Positions 44,472-53,939 are shown, counted from the first letter of the stretch. The stretch: DNA of 64,000 nucleotides from Zhongshania sp. (GCF_029212375.1 NZ_JARGNU010000006.1:18535-82534), one strand, 5' to 3'. Translations and numbers: made by a program. The notes: a model not told the origin generated them from the sequence alone.

Positions 44472-44513
44472 ACGCCAGCTTTGGCCCAATAATAGGGCAG
44501 GAGCGTAAGGGAA

Positions 44514-44822
44514 TTAACTAATATCCAATTGCCGGCAGCGGTGCAGGGTTTCGTCTACTTTATTGTTGATGCGATTTACCGCGCTAGTTTCGGCTTCGCT
44601 GGGGGTGGCATTTTTCTTGGCTTGCAGCATTTCATAGCTGATGTTCAGCGCGGCCATAACGGCGATGCGCTCTAGGCCAACGACCTTGCCAGAGGTGCGA
44701 ATACCGCGCATTTTTTGGTCAAGAAATTGGCCCGCTTGCATTAGCGCGCCCTGCTCTTCTAGTGGGCAGGCAACTTGGTATTCTTTGTCGAGAATTTTTA
44801 TGATGACGGTCGGGGTGCTCAC
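44514..44822 (-). CDS. zapA: Cell division protein ZapA
   Basis: The 102-residue protein has the ZapA pattern VIIKILDKEYQVACPLEEQGAL and a C-terminal helix that forms a coiled coil. ZapA cross-links FtsZ filaments at the division ring. It starts with GTG 44822 and overlaps the upstream small coiled-coil gene by 4 nt (GTGA), so the two are translationally coupled. It lies upstream of the 6S RNA on the same strand. Confidence 0.95.
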   Translation of the reverse strand: MSTPTVIIKILDKEYQVACPLEEQGALMQAGQFLDQKMRGIRTSGKVVGLERIAVMAALNISYEMLQAKKNATPSEAETSAVNRINNKVDETLHRCRQLDIS

Positions 44823-45028
44823 GATTCTTTCTCCAGCGCACGCAGCCGCTGAATCATGGATTCAATCTTGGCGCGGGCAATATCGGTTTTTTCGATCAGT
44901 TGTTCGCGCTCGGTACGCCAGTGTCTTGCATCGGCTTTAAGTGCGCGGTTTTCTTTGTCTAATTGTTCACACAACTGGACAAGCTCGTCCACTTTTCGTT
45001 CCACAAGTTGCAACTGTCGCTCATCCAT
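44819..45028 (-). CDS. TIGR02449 family coiled-coil protein
   Basis: The 69-residue protein is almost entirely one predicted coiled coil: VERKVDELVQLCEQLDKENRALKAD and a final IQRLRALEKES. This family is typically encoded directly before zapA and is thought to be a small division-associated (ZapB-like) protein; its role is inferred from position. It is the first gene of the pair. Confidence 0.88.
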   Translation of the reverse strand: MDERQLQLVERKVDELVQLCEQLDKENRALKADARHWRTEREQLIEKTDIARAKIESMIQRLRALEKES

Positions 45029-45225
45029 ACTTAGACCGCGTCCGTACTCAGAAAAAGATCGGATTATAGTAGAGTGTGGCTCGTATGTGGGTCAATGCAA
45101 TTACGTTGCGCCGGAATTGATGATGGCGCGCCACAAGGCATTATTGCTCATCGCATTAGAAAGTCGATTTTATGGCGGCGCAGCGCTACCATTGCGGGCT
45201 TATATGTATTGATGGATTTATTCTC

Positions 45226-45807
45226 ATGGCCGCCAGTTTAGAGCACGACGATCTCGCTAATCTTTTTCTCAGCCTCGGTGCCTTGCAACCGCCCGCTGAA
45301 CTGCACGGCTATGCCGCAGGTTTTATTTCGGTTGGCGGTCGTTTAGAACAGGACGGCTGGCTGCAACACTGCGTGGACTTATTGGATTGTGAAGCGCCAA
45401 ACCCCGAGCAGAGCGATGCGCTCTATACCGTGTATTGCACGGCTTTATTGAGCTTGGAGTCCGGTGAAATGGACTTGGAACTGCTGTTGCCCGACGACGA
45501 GTTTGATTTGGATCAGCGCATTGCCAGCCTTGGTCAGTGGTGTCAGGGCTTTTTGACCGGTTTTGCCATGGCCGGCAAGCAGCAGACCGGAGATGATAAA
45601 AATTATTCCGAGGACCTTACCGAGGCGATTAGCGATATTGCCGCCATTGCCCAAGTGTCCGCCGATGAAGGCGATGACGAACAGGGCGAGCAGGATTATT
45701 TTGCGGTGAGCGAATACGTGCGCATTGCCGCAATGACGATTTTTGTTGAGTGCAATGCGCCCTCAGTTGGCCATGCTGCGGAAAATGCCGACGGCCGCAT
45801 GCACTAA
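45226..45807 (+). CDS. UPF0149 family protein YgfB
   Basis: The 193-residue acidic helical protein matches the YgfB/UPF0149 family: an N-terminal ALQPPAELHGYAAGFISVGGR region, LGQWCQGFLTGFAMAG (~104-119) and an acidic DEGDDEQGEQDYFAVSEYVRIAAM tail. In Pseudomonas, YgfB has been linked to regulation of AlpA-dependent genes; the function here is unproven. ATG 45226 is preferred to upstream frames. It precedes pepP-ubiH-ubiI as in many relatives. Confidence 0.9.
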   Translation: MAASLEHDDLANLFLSLGALQPPAELHGYAAGFISVGGRLEQDGWLQHCVDLLDCEAPNPEQSDALYTVYCTALLSLESGEMDLELLLPDDEFDLDQRIASLGQWCQGFLTGFAMAGKQQTGDDKNYSEDLTEAISDIAAIAQVSADEGDDEQGEQDYFAVSEYVRIAAMTIFVECNAPSVGHAAENADGRMH

Positions 45808-45899
45808 ATTCCTCGGTCACAGCCATGGCGCTGCCAGCGGTTGTGATAAGCTCGGCAGTACAATATAGCCGCCGTGTTTTAACTAATGATGAGAACCCC

Positions 45900-47231
45900 A
45901 TGACGATAAGCATGCAGGAATTTGCCCGCCGCCGAAAAAATTTAATGGCTTTGATGGAGCCGGGCAGCATAGCCATTGTTCCTGCTGCCAAAATGGTGAG
46001 CCGCAATAGCGACACCGAATACCCCTTTCGTCAAGACAGTGATTTTTATTACCTCAGCGGCTTTGATGAGCCCGATGCAGTGCTGGTGTTGCTGCCTGGT
46101 CGGGCCAATGGCGAAGTGGTGTTGTTTTGCCGCGACCGCGATCCGGCCATGGAATTGTGGACGGGCTATCGCGCCGGCCCAGAAGGCGCTTGTGCCAAGT
46201 ACGGTGCCGATGACGCTTTCCCTGTGGCGGATATTGACGACATTCTGCCGGGGCTATTAGAAGGGCGCCAGCGGGTCTATTACGCCATGGGCCGCCACAC
46301 CGAATTTGATCAGCAAGTGATGCAGTGGGTGAATGTGATTCGCTCTAAGGTGCGCACCGGCGCCCAGCCTCCTGGTGAGTTTCTGGACCTAGATCACCAT
46401 CTGCACGATTTACGTTTGTATAAATCTGCCGCTGAGCAAAAAGTGATGCGCCGCGCCGGTGAAATTTCGGCAGAGGCCCATTGCCGAGCAATGCGCCTGT
46501 GTCGTCCTGGCGTATTTGAATATCAGTTAGAGGCCGAAATACTCCACGAATTTGGCCGCAATGGCGCCCGTTATCCCGCCTACAGTACGATTGTTGGTGC
46601 CGGTAAAAACGGCTGTATTCTGCATTATGTGGAAAATAGCTGCGAGATTCGCGACGGCGACTTGGTTTTGATTGATGCCGGTTGCGAGCTGCATTACTAC
46701 GCGGCGGATATTACCCGCACCTTCCCAGCCAATGGCCGTTTTTCGCCAGAGCAGCGCGCCCTCTACGAGGTAGTGCTGGATTCGCAAAAAGCCGCGATTG
46801 CCACGATCAAAGCCGGTAATCACTGGAATCAGGCTCACGATGCCACCGTGCGCGTGATTACTGCGGGCCTAGTTAAGCTAGGCCTGCTCAGTGGCGAGGT
46901 CGATGCCTTAATTGCCAGTGAGGCCTACCGCCCCTTTTATATGCATCGTGCTGGCCACTGGCTGGGAATGGATGTGCACGATGTGGGCGACTACAAAATT
47001 GGCGGTGAGTGGCGGGTGCTGGAAGAGGGCATGGTGATGACGGTCGAGCCAGGTATTTATGTGGCGCCAGATAATCTCAGTGTTGACGCCAAGTGGCGAG
47101 GCATTGGCATTCGCATTGAAGACGATGTTGTTGTTACCAAAACCGGCTGCGAGATATTAACCTCGGCGGTGCCTAAGGAAGCGGATGAAATTGAAGCGCT
47201 GATGGCGGAGGCCCGACTTGCCGCACACTGA
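45900..47231 (+). CDS. pepP: Xaa-Pro aminopeptidase
   Basis: PepP removes N-terminal residues before proline. It has 443 residues. The N-terminal aminopeptidase-P domain holds DSDFYYLSGFDEPDAVL, and the C-terminal pita-bread domain carries the dimetal ligands in LIDAGCELHYYAADITRTF (two Asp), HRAGHWLGMDVHDVG (His) and VEPGIYV plus GIRIEDDV (two Glu). ATG 45900 gives the E. coli length. The 3' end overlaps ubiH by 14 nt. Confidence 0.96.
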   Translation: MTISMQEFARRRKNLMALMEPGSIAIVPAAKMVSRNSDTEYPFRQDSDFYYLSGFDEPDAVLVLLPGRANGEVVLFCRDRDPAMELWTGYRAGPEGACAKYGADDAFPVADIDDILPGLLEGRQRVYYAMGRHTEFDQQVMQWVNVIRSKVRTGAQPPGEFLDLDHHLHDLRLYKSAAEQKVMRRAGEISAEAHCRAMRLCRPGVFEYQLEAEILHEFGRNGARYPAYSTIVGAGKNGCILHYVENSCEIRDGDLVLIDAGCELHYYAADITRTFPANGRFSPEQRALYEVVLDSQKAAIATIKAGNHWNQAHDATVRVITAGLVKLGLLSGEVDALIASEAYRPFYMHRAGHWLGMDVHDVGDYKIGGEWRVLEEGMVMTVEPGIYVAPDNLSVDAKWRGIGIRIEDDVVVTKTGCEILTSAVPKEADEIEALMAEARLAAH

Positions 47232-48474
47232 TTACGATGTGGTTATTGCTGGCGGCGGCATGGTTGGCGCCAGCCTGGCCTTGAGTCTCTATGTTCATAG
47301 TGGCGGCAAGCTGCGGGTGTTGGTGGTTGAGAGTTTTGCTTTGCCACCCTTGGCGGAGTCTGGTGTGCCAGCCTATCGGCCGAGTTTTGACGCTCGGTCC
47401 TCAGCATTGTCTTTTGGTAGTCGGCAGATCTATCAAGAGCTTGGGGTTTGGTCCTTGCTTAGCGAGCACTTGGGCACCATTTCCCAAGTGCATGTCTCCG
47501 ACCGTGGCCATTTTGGCAGTGTGCTAATGACCGCAGAAAGCCAAGGCTGGGAAGCCTTGGGTTATGTGGTCGAAAATATGTGGCTGGGCAATGTCTTGCT
47601 CAACCATTTGCGGCAACATACTAATATTGAATTTTTATCGCCTGCCAAGGTTAGTGGTATTCAGATCGCCGACGGCTATGCAAACTTGACGATACTCGAC
47701 GGTGAAGCGTCTCGCGATATTACGAGCCAGTTGGTGGCGGTAGCCGATGGCGCAGAGTCAGGTTTGCGCGCTCAGTTGGGGATTTCCGCAACAATTGCTG
47801 ACTATCACCAGGTCGCGGTCATTGCCAATGTGGCCACTGAGCGGCCCCACAATGGCTGCGCCTTTGAGCGCTTTACCGAGCGTGGCCCACTGGCATTGCT
47901 ACCGTTGGTTAATGATGGCAGTGGCCAATCGCGCTCGGCCCTCGTGTGGACCTTCCCCGAGAATATGGCAGAGGAGGTCATGGCTTGGTCGGAGTCGGAA
48001 TTTTTGGCCGAATTACAGCGCAATTTTGGCTACCGTTTGGGGCGATTGCAAAAAGTCGGGCAGCGGGCCTCCTTCCCGCTGCAATTAATGCAGGCCGACG
48101 AGCAGGTGCGGCGCCAAGTAGTGGTGTTGGGCAACGCTGCGCACTCATTGCACCCCGTGGCAGGGCAGGGCTTTAACTTAGCGCTGCGCGATGTGGATTG
48201 CCTGAGTCGCATGCTGGCAACGGCGCAGCGCGAGGGCCGCGAGTTGGGCAGCTTGGGTTTATTGCAGGGCTATGTCGCGAGTCAGGAAGTGGACCAGCGC
48301 GTGACCACGGCGTTTTCCGATCAGCTCACGGGTATTTTCAGCAACCGGCAGCCGGTGTTGAGTGTGGTGCGCAATTTGGGTTTATTGTTATTAGATGTCA
48401 CGCCAGCGGCTAAGTCGCGGTTTGTGGCCCGAGCTGCGGGCATTATGCCCGGTTCGTCAGCGGAGTCTTGGTAA
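47218..48474 (+). CDS. ubiH: 2-octaprenyl-6-methoxyphenol hydroxylase (UbiH)
   Basis: The 418-residue flavin monooxygenase hydroxylates a ring carbon in ubiquinone synthesis. FAD motifs are DVVIAGGGMVGASLALSL (~7-24), ADGAESGLRAQLGI and GNAAHSLHPVAGQGFNLALRDV (~298-319). It starts at TTG 47218 behind an excellent GGAGG at 6 nt, overlapping pepP. The next gene is a paralogous hydroxylase, as usual in the ygfB-pepP-ubiH-ubiI string. Confidence 0.93.
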   Translation: MPHTDYDVVIAGGGMVGASLALSLYVHSGGKLRVLVVESFALPPLAESGVPAYRPSFDARSSALSFGSRQIYQELGVWSLLSEHLGTISQVHVSDRGHFGSVLMTAESQGWEALGYVVENMWLGNVLLNHLRQHTNIEFLSPAKVSGIQIADGYANLTILDGEASRDITSQLVAVADGAESGLRAQLGISATIADYHQVAVIANVATERPHNGCAFERFTERGPLALLPLVNDGSGQSRSALVWTFPENMAEEVMAWSESEFLAELQRNFGYRLGRLQKVGQRASFPLQLMQADEQVRRQVVVLGNAAHSLHPVAGQGFNLALRDVDCLSRMLATAQREGRELGSLGLLQGYVASQEVDQRVTTAFSDQLTGIFSNRQPVLSVVRNLGLLLLDVTPAAKSRFVARAAGIMPGSSAESW

Positions 48475-49703
48475 TGTCGGCAAGCATAGCTGAATTTGAT
48501 CTAATTATTGTTGGCGCCGGTTTGGCGGGGGCTGCACTGGCCGTGGCGCTGGCCGATTTGCCGCTCAAAATTGCACTGGTTGAGGGGCAGGCTGTGCGCG
48601 ACGGCTGGCCGCCGTTGGAAGAGAGCGTAGTCGATTACGACGCCCGGGTGAGCGCGCTCACCGAAGGTTCGCGGGAGTTTCTCGAGCAGCTTGGGGTGTG
48701 GTCTGAGATTAGTGATCGCCGAGTCTGCGCCTACACCGATATGGAGGTGTGGGACGGCGAGGGCACAGGGCGTATTCACTTTGCCGCCAGCGAAGTGAAG
48801 CGCGCTGCGCTGGGGCATATTGTTGAAAACCGCCTGCTCAATGCAGCGCTGATTAATCATCTGCGAGAATTGGCGGGGGTGAAATGCTATTTTGCCTGCC
48901 CGGTGGCGGCGATGGAGCAGCAAAGCGGCGGCGTGGCGCTAAGCTTGGCCGATGGCCGCGTGCTGCGCAGTTCCGTGGTGGTTGCCGCCGATGGCGCCAA
49001 TTCGCGAATTCGCGACTGGGCCGGCTTTGTAACCCGCGAGTGGGATTATCATCATCACGCGATTGTGGCGACCATTGAAACCGCAGAGGCCCATAAGAAT
49101 ACCGCGTGGCAGCGTTTTCAGCCTGAGGGGCCGCTGGCATTCCTGCCCTTGCCTGACACGGCGGGCGAGCAGCGCTATTGCTCCATTGTGTGGTCGGCGC
49201 TGCCCGAGCAGGCCGAGCAATTAATGGCCATGGATGACGACGCCTTTTGTCGGGAGCTGGGCGCCAAGTTTGAGCACCGCTTGGGGAATATTGTGGCTTG
49301 TAGTCGGCGAGTAAGTTTTCCGCTGCGCCAGCGCCATGCCGCCGATTATGTGAGCGGAGGGGTTGTGTTGCTTGGCGATGCTGCGCATACCATTCACCCC
49401 CTTGCCGGCCAAGGAATAAACCTCGGTTTTCAAGATGCCATGGTCTTGGCCGAGGAGTGTCGTCGCGCCTGCGAACGGGGCCTAAGCCTCACCGACTCCG
49501 GCGCTTTGTCGCGTTATCAGCGCCGTCGCAAAGGCGGTAATTTGGCGATGATGGCCATGATGGAAGGCTTTCAGCATTTATTTGAGACCCCAGTTATGCC
49601 CCTGCGTTTGCTGCGTAACACCGGCATGACTTGGCTGAATAAGGCGCTGCCTTTAAAGCGACAGATTATCGCAAAAGCGATGGGCATTTCTGGGCCACTG
49701 TGA
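48474..49703 (+). CDS. FAD-dependent ubiquinone hydroxylase, UbiI-like
   Basis: The 409-residue UbiH/UbiI/Coq6-type monooxygenase has DLIIVGAGLAGAALAVAL at the N-terminus, AADGANSRIRDWAG in the middle and LLGDAAHTIHPLAGQGINLGFQDAM (~300-324). Together with UbiH it would perform the C5/C6 hydroxylations; the gene position favours UbiI, but UbiF/UbiM specificity cannot be excluded. The ATG overlaps the ubiH stop (TAATG). Confidence 0.9.
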   Translation: MSASIAEFDLIIVGAGLAGAALAVALADLPLKIALVEGQAVRDGWPPLEESVVDYDARVSALTEGSREFLEQLGVWSEISDRRVCAYTDMEVWDGEGTGRIHFAASEVKRAALGHIVENRLLNAALINHLRELAGVKCYFACPVAAMEQQSGGVALSLADGRVLRSSVVVAADGANSRIRDWAGFVTREWDYHHHAIVATIETAEAHKNTAWQRFQPEGPLAFLPLPDTAGEQRYCSIVWSALPEQAEQLMAMDDDAFCRELGAKFEHRLGNIVACSRRVSFPLRQRHAADYVSGGVVLLGDAAHTIHPLAGQGINLGFQDAMVLAEECRRACERGLSLTDSGALSRYQRRRKGGNLAMMAMMEGFQHLFETPVMPLRLLRNTGMTWLNKALPLKRQIIAKAMGISGPL

Positions 49704-49714
49704 TGTTGCAGTAG

Positions 49715-49736
49715 GCTTGACGAGGGCGGTAGACGC
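49715..49736. repeat. Degenerate half of family 2 repeat
   Basis: GCTTGACGAGGGCGGTAGAC followed by GC resembles the left arm seen at 36919 and 40895 but is one base shorter with several changes. No matching right arm was found before the next gene. Confidence 0.45.
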
Positions 49737-49822
49737 AAAGAGGTGTCGGAAGCCGGGCGTGGGTGTTACGCCTAAATTGGTATCGCTATGCCTTGTTGAT
49801 TTTGAATTATCCGCGGAAGTCA

Positions 49823-49851
49823 TTGAGAATTTTAATGATAATAATTATCAT
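49823..49851 (+). promoter_or_regulatory. Fur-regulated promoter of the iron transport genes
   Basis: TTGAGA (49823-49828) and TATCAT (49846-49851) are 17 nt apart. TGATAATAATTATCA (49836-49850) is a perfect 7-1-7 Fur box overlapping the -10, so Fe2+-Fur binding would block RNA polymerase. Confidence 0.9.
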
Positions 49852-49881
49852 CTACGCCCGAGTTTGATATGAGAGGCGTTG

Positions 49882-50928
49882 ATGATGTTTAGAATCGCGG
49901 CACGGCTAGTGACAATTTTGATAGCAGTGGGTTTAGCCGCCTGCGGTCGCAATACGCCTCCCGCCGACAGTGCGACAGGTCCCGAACTCGTCGTGTACAG
50001 CTCGCGCATTGAACAGCTTATCAAACCTATTTTTGACGACTTTACCAAAGAAACTGGCATTCGTATTCGCTATGTCACCGATGAAGCCGGTCCACTGTTG
50101 GCGCGGATGCGCGCTGAGGGCGAAAACTCTCCCGCTGATATGCTGATTACCGTCGACGCCGGCAACTTATGGCAGGCGGCGGAGTTAGGTGTGTTAGCGC
50201 CAATTGAGTCGGCAACCCTCAAGGCCAATGTGCCCCCAGCGCTGCGCGATGAGCAGGGGCGTTGGTATGGCGTTTCCATACGGGCGCGCACCATTGTATA
50301 CGCCTCTGATCGGGTTAAGCCGGAAGAGCTGTCGACTTATGAAGATCTTGCCAGCGAGCAGTGGTCTGGTCGCCTGTGTTTGCGCACCGCAAAAAAGGTC
50401 TACAACCAATCCTTAGTGGCTAGTTTGATTGTCGCCCTAGGTAAAGAAAGGGCCGAAGAGGTTGTTAGCGGCTGGGTGGACAATTTAGCGGTGGCGCCGT
50501 TTTCAAGTGACAATAAAGTTATTGAGGCGATTGATGCCGGCCAGTGCGACGTCGGTTTGGTGAATACCTATTATTTGGCCAGAATGCTGGCCGATGACCC
50601 CAGTTTAGCCATTGGTTTGTTTTGGGCGAATCAGCAGGGTGAAGGTGCTGCTGGACGAGGTGTGCACGTCAATATTTCGGGGGCGGGTGTAACCAAGGCT
50701 AGCAAGCATAAGGCCGAGGCACAGCGTCTGCTGGAGTGGATGTCTGGGCCGGCGGCGCAATTTGATTTTGCGAGTTTAAACCAAGAATACCCTGTTAATG
50801 ATGCGACCGAGCCATCGGCCCTGATTCAGCAGTGGGGTAGTTTTAGCGCTGACACCATGCCAATTGGCGAGGCCGGTCGCTTGCAGGGCGAGGCGATCAA
50901 AATGATGGACCGCGTGGGTTATCGCTAA
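49882..50928 (+). CDS. Ferric iron ABC transporter substrate-binding lipoprotein
   Basis: The protein has 348 residues. The lipoprotein signal ends AVGLAAC, so the mature Cys would be lipidated. ELVVYSSRIEQLIKPIFDDFTKETGIRIRYV is the FbpA-type start of the binding fold, and the CDVGLVNTYYLARML region carries the Tyr pair that binds Fe3+ in this family. ATG 49882 lies 5 nt after GAGAGG. A perfect Fur box controls it. The permease gene begins at the very next base after the stop; no ATPase gene is adjacent. Confidence 0.92.
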   Translation: MMFRIAARLVTILIAVGLAACGRNTPPADSATGPELVVYSSRIEQLIKPIFDDFTKETGIRIRYVTDEAGPLLARMRAEGENSPADMLITVDAGNLWQAAELGVLAPIESATLKANVPPALRDEQGRWYGVSIRARTIVYASDRVKPEELSTYEDLASEQWSGRLCLRTAKKVYNQSLVASLIVALGKERAEEVVSGWVDNLAVAPFSSDNKVIEAIDAGQCDVGLVNTYYLARMLADDPSLAIGLFWANQQGEGAAGRGVHVNISGAGVTKASKHKAEAQRLLEWMSGPAAQFDFASLNQEYPVNDATEPSALIQQWGSFSADTMPIGEAGRLQGEAIKMMDRVGYR

Positions 50929-52575
50929 GTGCAGAGCTTAGGGCTGGCAATGACGCCCACACCGCAGCGCGGTGTGGGTGCGGCGGTGTGGCTATTGCGC
51001 GGCGTCGGTCTGCTGGCTGTGTTGGGCGTGCTCGCGCCGATTTTGGTGATTGTGCTGAGCTGGTCGTCTGAGCAAACCGATATTTGGCAGCATTTAATTG
51101 CCACCCAATTGGGCGGGCTGCTCGCCAATACGCTGACTTTGTTGGTGGGGGTGGGCATCTCGGTAAGCGTGCTGGGCATCGCCTTGGCGTGGTTTACGGT
51201 GATGTGTGACTTTCCTGGGCGAGCGTGGTTTGAGTGGCTGTTGATGCTGCCCATGGCGGTGCCGGCTTATGTTATGGCCTTTGTTACTCTCGGTTTCTTT
51301 GACTTTGGCGGCCCCCTGCAGAGTTTTTTGCGGGCCAATATTGGCCAAGCCTACGGCAGTGTGGATGTGCGCAGCGAGCTCACAGTGATTGTGGTGTTTT
51401 CGCTGGTGCTCTACCCCTATGTGTATATGTTGGCGCGCAGCGCATTTTTGTCCCAGAGCAGCGATACCATCGAAGCCGCGCGGGTTTTAGGCTGTAACGG
51501 CTGGCAGGCATTTTTTCGCGTTGCTCTGCCCATGGCGCGGCCCGCGATTATCGCGGGGGTGAGTTTGGCCTTGATGGAAACTCTTGCCGATTTCGGCACG
51601 GTGGCCATTTTTAATTACGACACCTTTACCACCGCCATTTATAAATCGTGGTTTGGCTTTTTTAATTTGCAGGCTGCGGCCCAGTTGGCCTCTATTTTGT
51701 TGCTGTTTGTGGCGCTGACCCTGTTTGCAGAGCGCCGTTCGCGGGGCGGCCGCCGCTTTGTGCAGGGCGCTCGGCTGCAACATCGTTTTCGCTTTACCGT
51801 CGCGCCATTTACCGCGTGGTTAATGACCTTGGTGTGTTCACTGGTTTTATTGCTAGCGTTCCTTTTGCCAGTAGTGCAATTAGTGTCGTGGGCCGTCGCC
51901 GCGGGATCGGCGCAGCTGGATCGCCGGTTTTTTGAATTGTTAGAGCACTCCCTTTCGCTGGCTGGCCTTGCGGCCCTAATTACGGTGGCGCTGGCGCTCG
52001 TGCTGGCCTTTAATCGTCGGCAAAAGAGCCGCCTTAGTGCAATCTTTGGCTCGGCGCAATTGGGCTATGCCCTGCCGGGCTCGGTTCTGGCGGTGGGTAT
52101 TATGTTGTCTTTCACCTATATTGATAATCAGTTTCTGATTCCTCTGCAGCGGCTATTTGGAATGACGCCGGCACCGGTGTTGGTGGGCTCATTGCTAACG
52201 CTGTTGGCCGCGTATTGGATCCGCTTTTTGGCGGTGGCGAGCGGCCCGCTGGAGTCGGGTTTGGAGCGTATTCGACCGAGCCTGCCCGAGGCGGCGCGCA
52301 CCTTGGGCGCGAGTGGTGGCGCGCTAGTGTGGCGAATTTATTTGCCGATGTTGCGGCCAGGTTTGTTAACTGCAGCCGTGCTGGTATTTGTTGATGTAAT
52401 GAAAGAAATGCCTGCTACGCTATTATTGCGGCCCTACGGTTGGGATACCTTGGCGGTGCGGATATATGAAATGACGTCTGAGGGCCAGTGGCAGCTTGCG
52501 GCACTGCCCGCATTGGCGCTGGTAGCGGCGGGATTAATCCCAGTGATAATCAGTATCCGTCAAAGTCGTCACTGA
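50929..52575 (+). CDS. Ferric iron ABC transporter permease (fused two-unit, FbpB type)
   Basis: The 548-residue protein has about 12 membrane segments and two internal permease units, each with an EAA loop: EAARVLGCNGWQAFFRVALP (~183-202) and EAARTLGASGGALVWRIYLP (~451-470). These loops contact the ATPase. GTG 50929 directly follows the binding-protein TAA; ATG 50950 is an alternative. The expected ATPase (fbpC) is missing here, since gcvH follows. Confidence 0.92.
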   Translation: MQSLGLAMTPTPQRGVGAAVWLLRGVGLLAVLGVLAPILVIVLSWSSEQTDIWQHLIATQLGGLLANTLTLLVGVGISVSVLGIALAWFTVMCDFPGRAWFEWLLMLPMAVPAYVMAFVTLGFFDFGGPLQSFLRANIGQAYGSVDVRSELTVIVVFSLVLYPYVYMLARSAFLSQSSDTIEAARVLGCNGWQAFFRVALPMARPAIIAGVSLALMETLADFGTVAIFNYDTFTTAIYKSWFGFFNLQAAAQLASILLLFVALTLFAERRSRGGRRFVQGARLQHRFRFTVAPFTAWLMTLVCSLVLLLAFLLPVVQLVSWAVAAGSAQLDRRFFELLEHSLSLAGLAALITVALALVLAFNRRQKSRLSAIFGSAQLGYALPGSVLAVGIMLSFTYIDNQFLIPLQRLFGMTPAPVLVGSLLTLLAAYWIRFLAVASGPLESGLERIRPSLPEAARTLGASGGALVWRIYLPMLRPGLLTAAVLVFVDVMKEMPATLLLRPYGWDTLAVRIYEMTSEGQWQLAALPALALVAAGLIPVIISIRQSRH

Positions 52576-52647
52576 GCACTTTGTATTTATCGGCAGCGGC
52601 GTTAAAATGCGCCCATCTTACGCCTACGTTTTAGAGGACGGCCTTAA

Positions 52648-53034
52648 ATGAGCAATACCCCCAGCGAATTGAAATACGCTAGCACCCACGAGTGGGCCCG
52701 TCTTGAGTCAGACGGCACGGTTACTGTGGGCATTAGTCACCACGCTCAGAACGCACTAGGTGATGTCGTGTTTATCGACCTGCCGGAAGTGGGCGCTGAA
52801 TACTCTGCCGGCGATGAAGCCGCGGTAGCTGAGTCGGTGAAGGCGGCGTCGGATATATACGCGCCGGTGTCTGGCGAAATAATCGAAGTGAACGAAGCCC
52901 TTGATGAAAGCCCCGAGACGGTAAACGAATATCCGTATAGCGACGGTTGGTTTTTCCGCATTCAGCCTTCGGATCTTAGCGAGCTGGATAATTTGCTCGA
53001 CGCCGAAGCCTACGACGAGCAGTGCGACGAGTAA
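52648..53034 (+). CDS. gcvH: Glycine cleavage system H protein
   Basis: The 128-residue lipoyl carrier has the lipoylated Lys65 in [20 protein letters not shown] and the usual [22 protein letters not shown] start. GcvH shuttles the aminomethyl group between GcvP and GcvT and is also involved in lipoate synthesis. Neither gcvT nor gcvP is adjacent, so it is a stand-alone copy in this window. A strong bidirectional hairpin follows. Confidence 0.96.
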   Translation: MSNTPSELKYASTHEWARLESDGTVTVGISHHAQNALGDVVFIDLPEVGAEYSAGDEAAVAESVKAASDIYAPVSGEIIEVNEALDESPETVNEYPYSDGWFFRIQPSDLSELDNLLDAEAYDEQCDE

Positions 53035-53056
53035 TCTAGCCGGCGGTTGTGTTGCA

Positions 53057-53087
53057 GTAACTAAGCGGCCATTGGCCGCTTAGTTAC
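53057..53087. terminator. Bidirectional terminator between gcvH and the HAD gene
   Basis: GTAACTAAGCGGCC pairs perfectly with GGCCGCTTAGTTAC across a 3-nt ATT loop (14 bp). An AT-rich tail (AAATATAATAATT) follows on the plus strand. It lies between two convergent genes. Confidence 0.85.
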
Positions 53088-53119
53088 AAATATAATAATT
53101 TGCTAGGATCGCCGCGTTT

Positions 53120-53773
53120 TTACCGCAAGCTAATCACTGGCCAGCCGGCCTCAACGGCGTAAGCGCGCAGTTTGTCGTCGGGGTCGACAGCAACGGGTTT
53201 GTCCACTACCTTGAGCAGCGGTAAATCATTGTGAGAGTCGCTGTAAAAGTAACTGCCGTCCAAGTTTTTATTGTTGGCTGCTAGCCATTCTTCTAAACGC
53301 TGAACTTTACCGCTTTGAAAACAGGGTGTGCCAGTCGGCTTGCCGGTATAGCGACCGTGGATGATTTCGGCTTCGCTGGCGAGCAGGGTGTCAATCCCGA
53401 GCGCGGCGGCAATGGGCCCCGTGACGAAACTATTGGTCGCGGTAATAATCATAAGGAAGTCGTCGGCATCGCGATGTTGCTTGATCAGTGCGTCGGCTTT
53501 GGGCAGACGCAGCGGCGCAATGTATTTGGCCATGAAGGTTTGGTGTAGCTTATTTAGCTCGGCGCTGGAAAAGCGGCTCAAGGGAGCTAGCGCAAAACTT
53601 AGGTAGGCGTGTATATCTAAGCCGCCCTGTTGGTATTGGCGGTAAAACTCGTCGTTCTGTTGTTGAAACTCAGCGCTGTCGACAATGCCCTCGCTGGTTA
53701 AGAACTCCCCCCAAGCGTGGTCGCTATCGCCGCCGAGCAGGGTGTTGTCGAGGTCAAAAATTGCCAGTGCCAT
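53120..53773 (-). CDS. HAD family hydrolase (SerB-like, HAD-IB)
   Basis: The 217-residue protein has HAD motif I in LAIFDLDNTLLGGDSDHAW (DxD near residue 7), motif II in MIITATNSF, and a C-terminal SDSHNDLPLLKVVDKPVAVDPDDKLR, characteristic of subfamily IB phosphatases related to phosphoserine phosphatase. The insert cap is short and helical. The likely role is hydrolysis of a small phosphomonoester; the substrate is not known. It is convergent with gcvH across a strong hairpin. Confidence 0.85.
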   Translation of the reverse strand: MALAIFDLDNTLLGGDSDHAWGEFLTSEGIVDSAEFQQQNDEFYRQYQQGGLDIHAYLSFALAPLSRFSSAELNKLHQTFMAKYIAPLRLPKADALIKQHRDADDFLMIITATNSFVTGPIAAALGIDTLLASEAEIIHGRYTGKPTGTPCFQSGKVQRLEEWLAANNKNLDGSYFYSDSHNDLPLLKVVDKPVAVDPDDKLRAYAVEAGWPVISLR

Positions 53774-53939
53774 AGTAAATTGTTTTCCAATGAGTGGGGG
53801 GAGCTACGCAGCCCGCTAGCATAGCGTCTGCTGGCGCTTATTTCACCTTTCCACGCGAGACTTCGTTTGGTGAATTCCCAGTGTGGTCAATTTGTGGAAC
53901 AATAGAAAACAGACATAAAATCAAACCTGTAGGTGAGTT

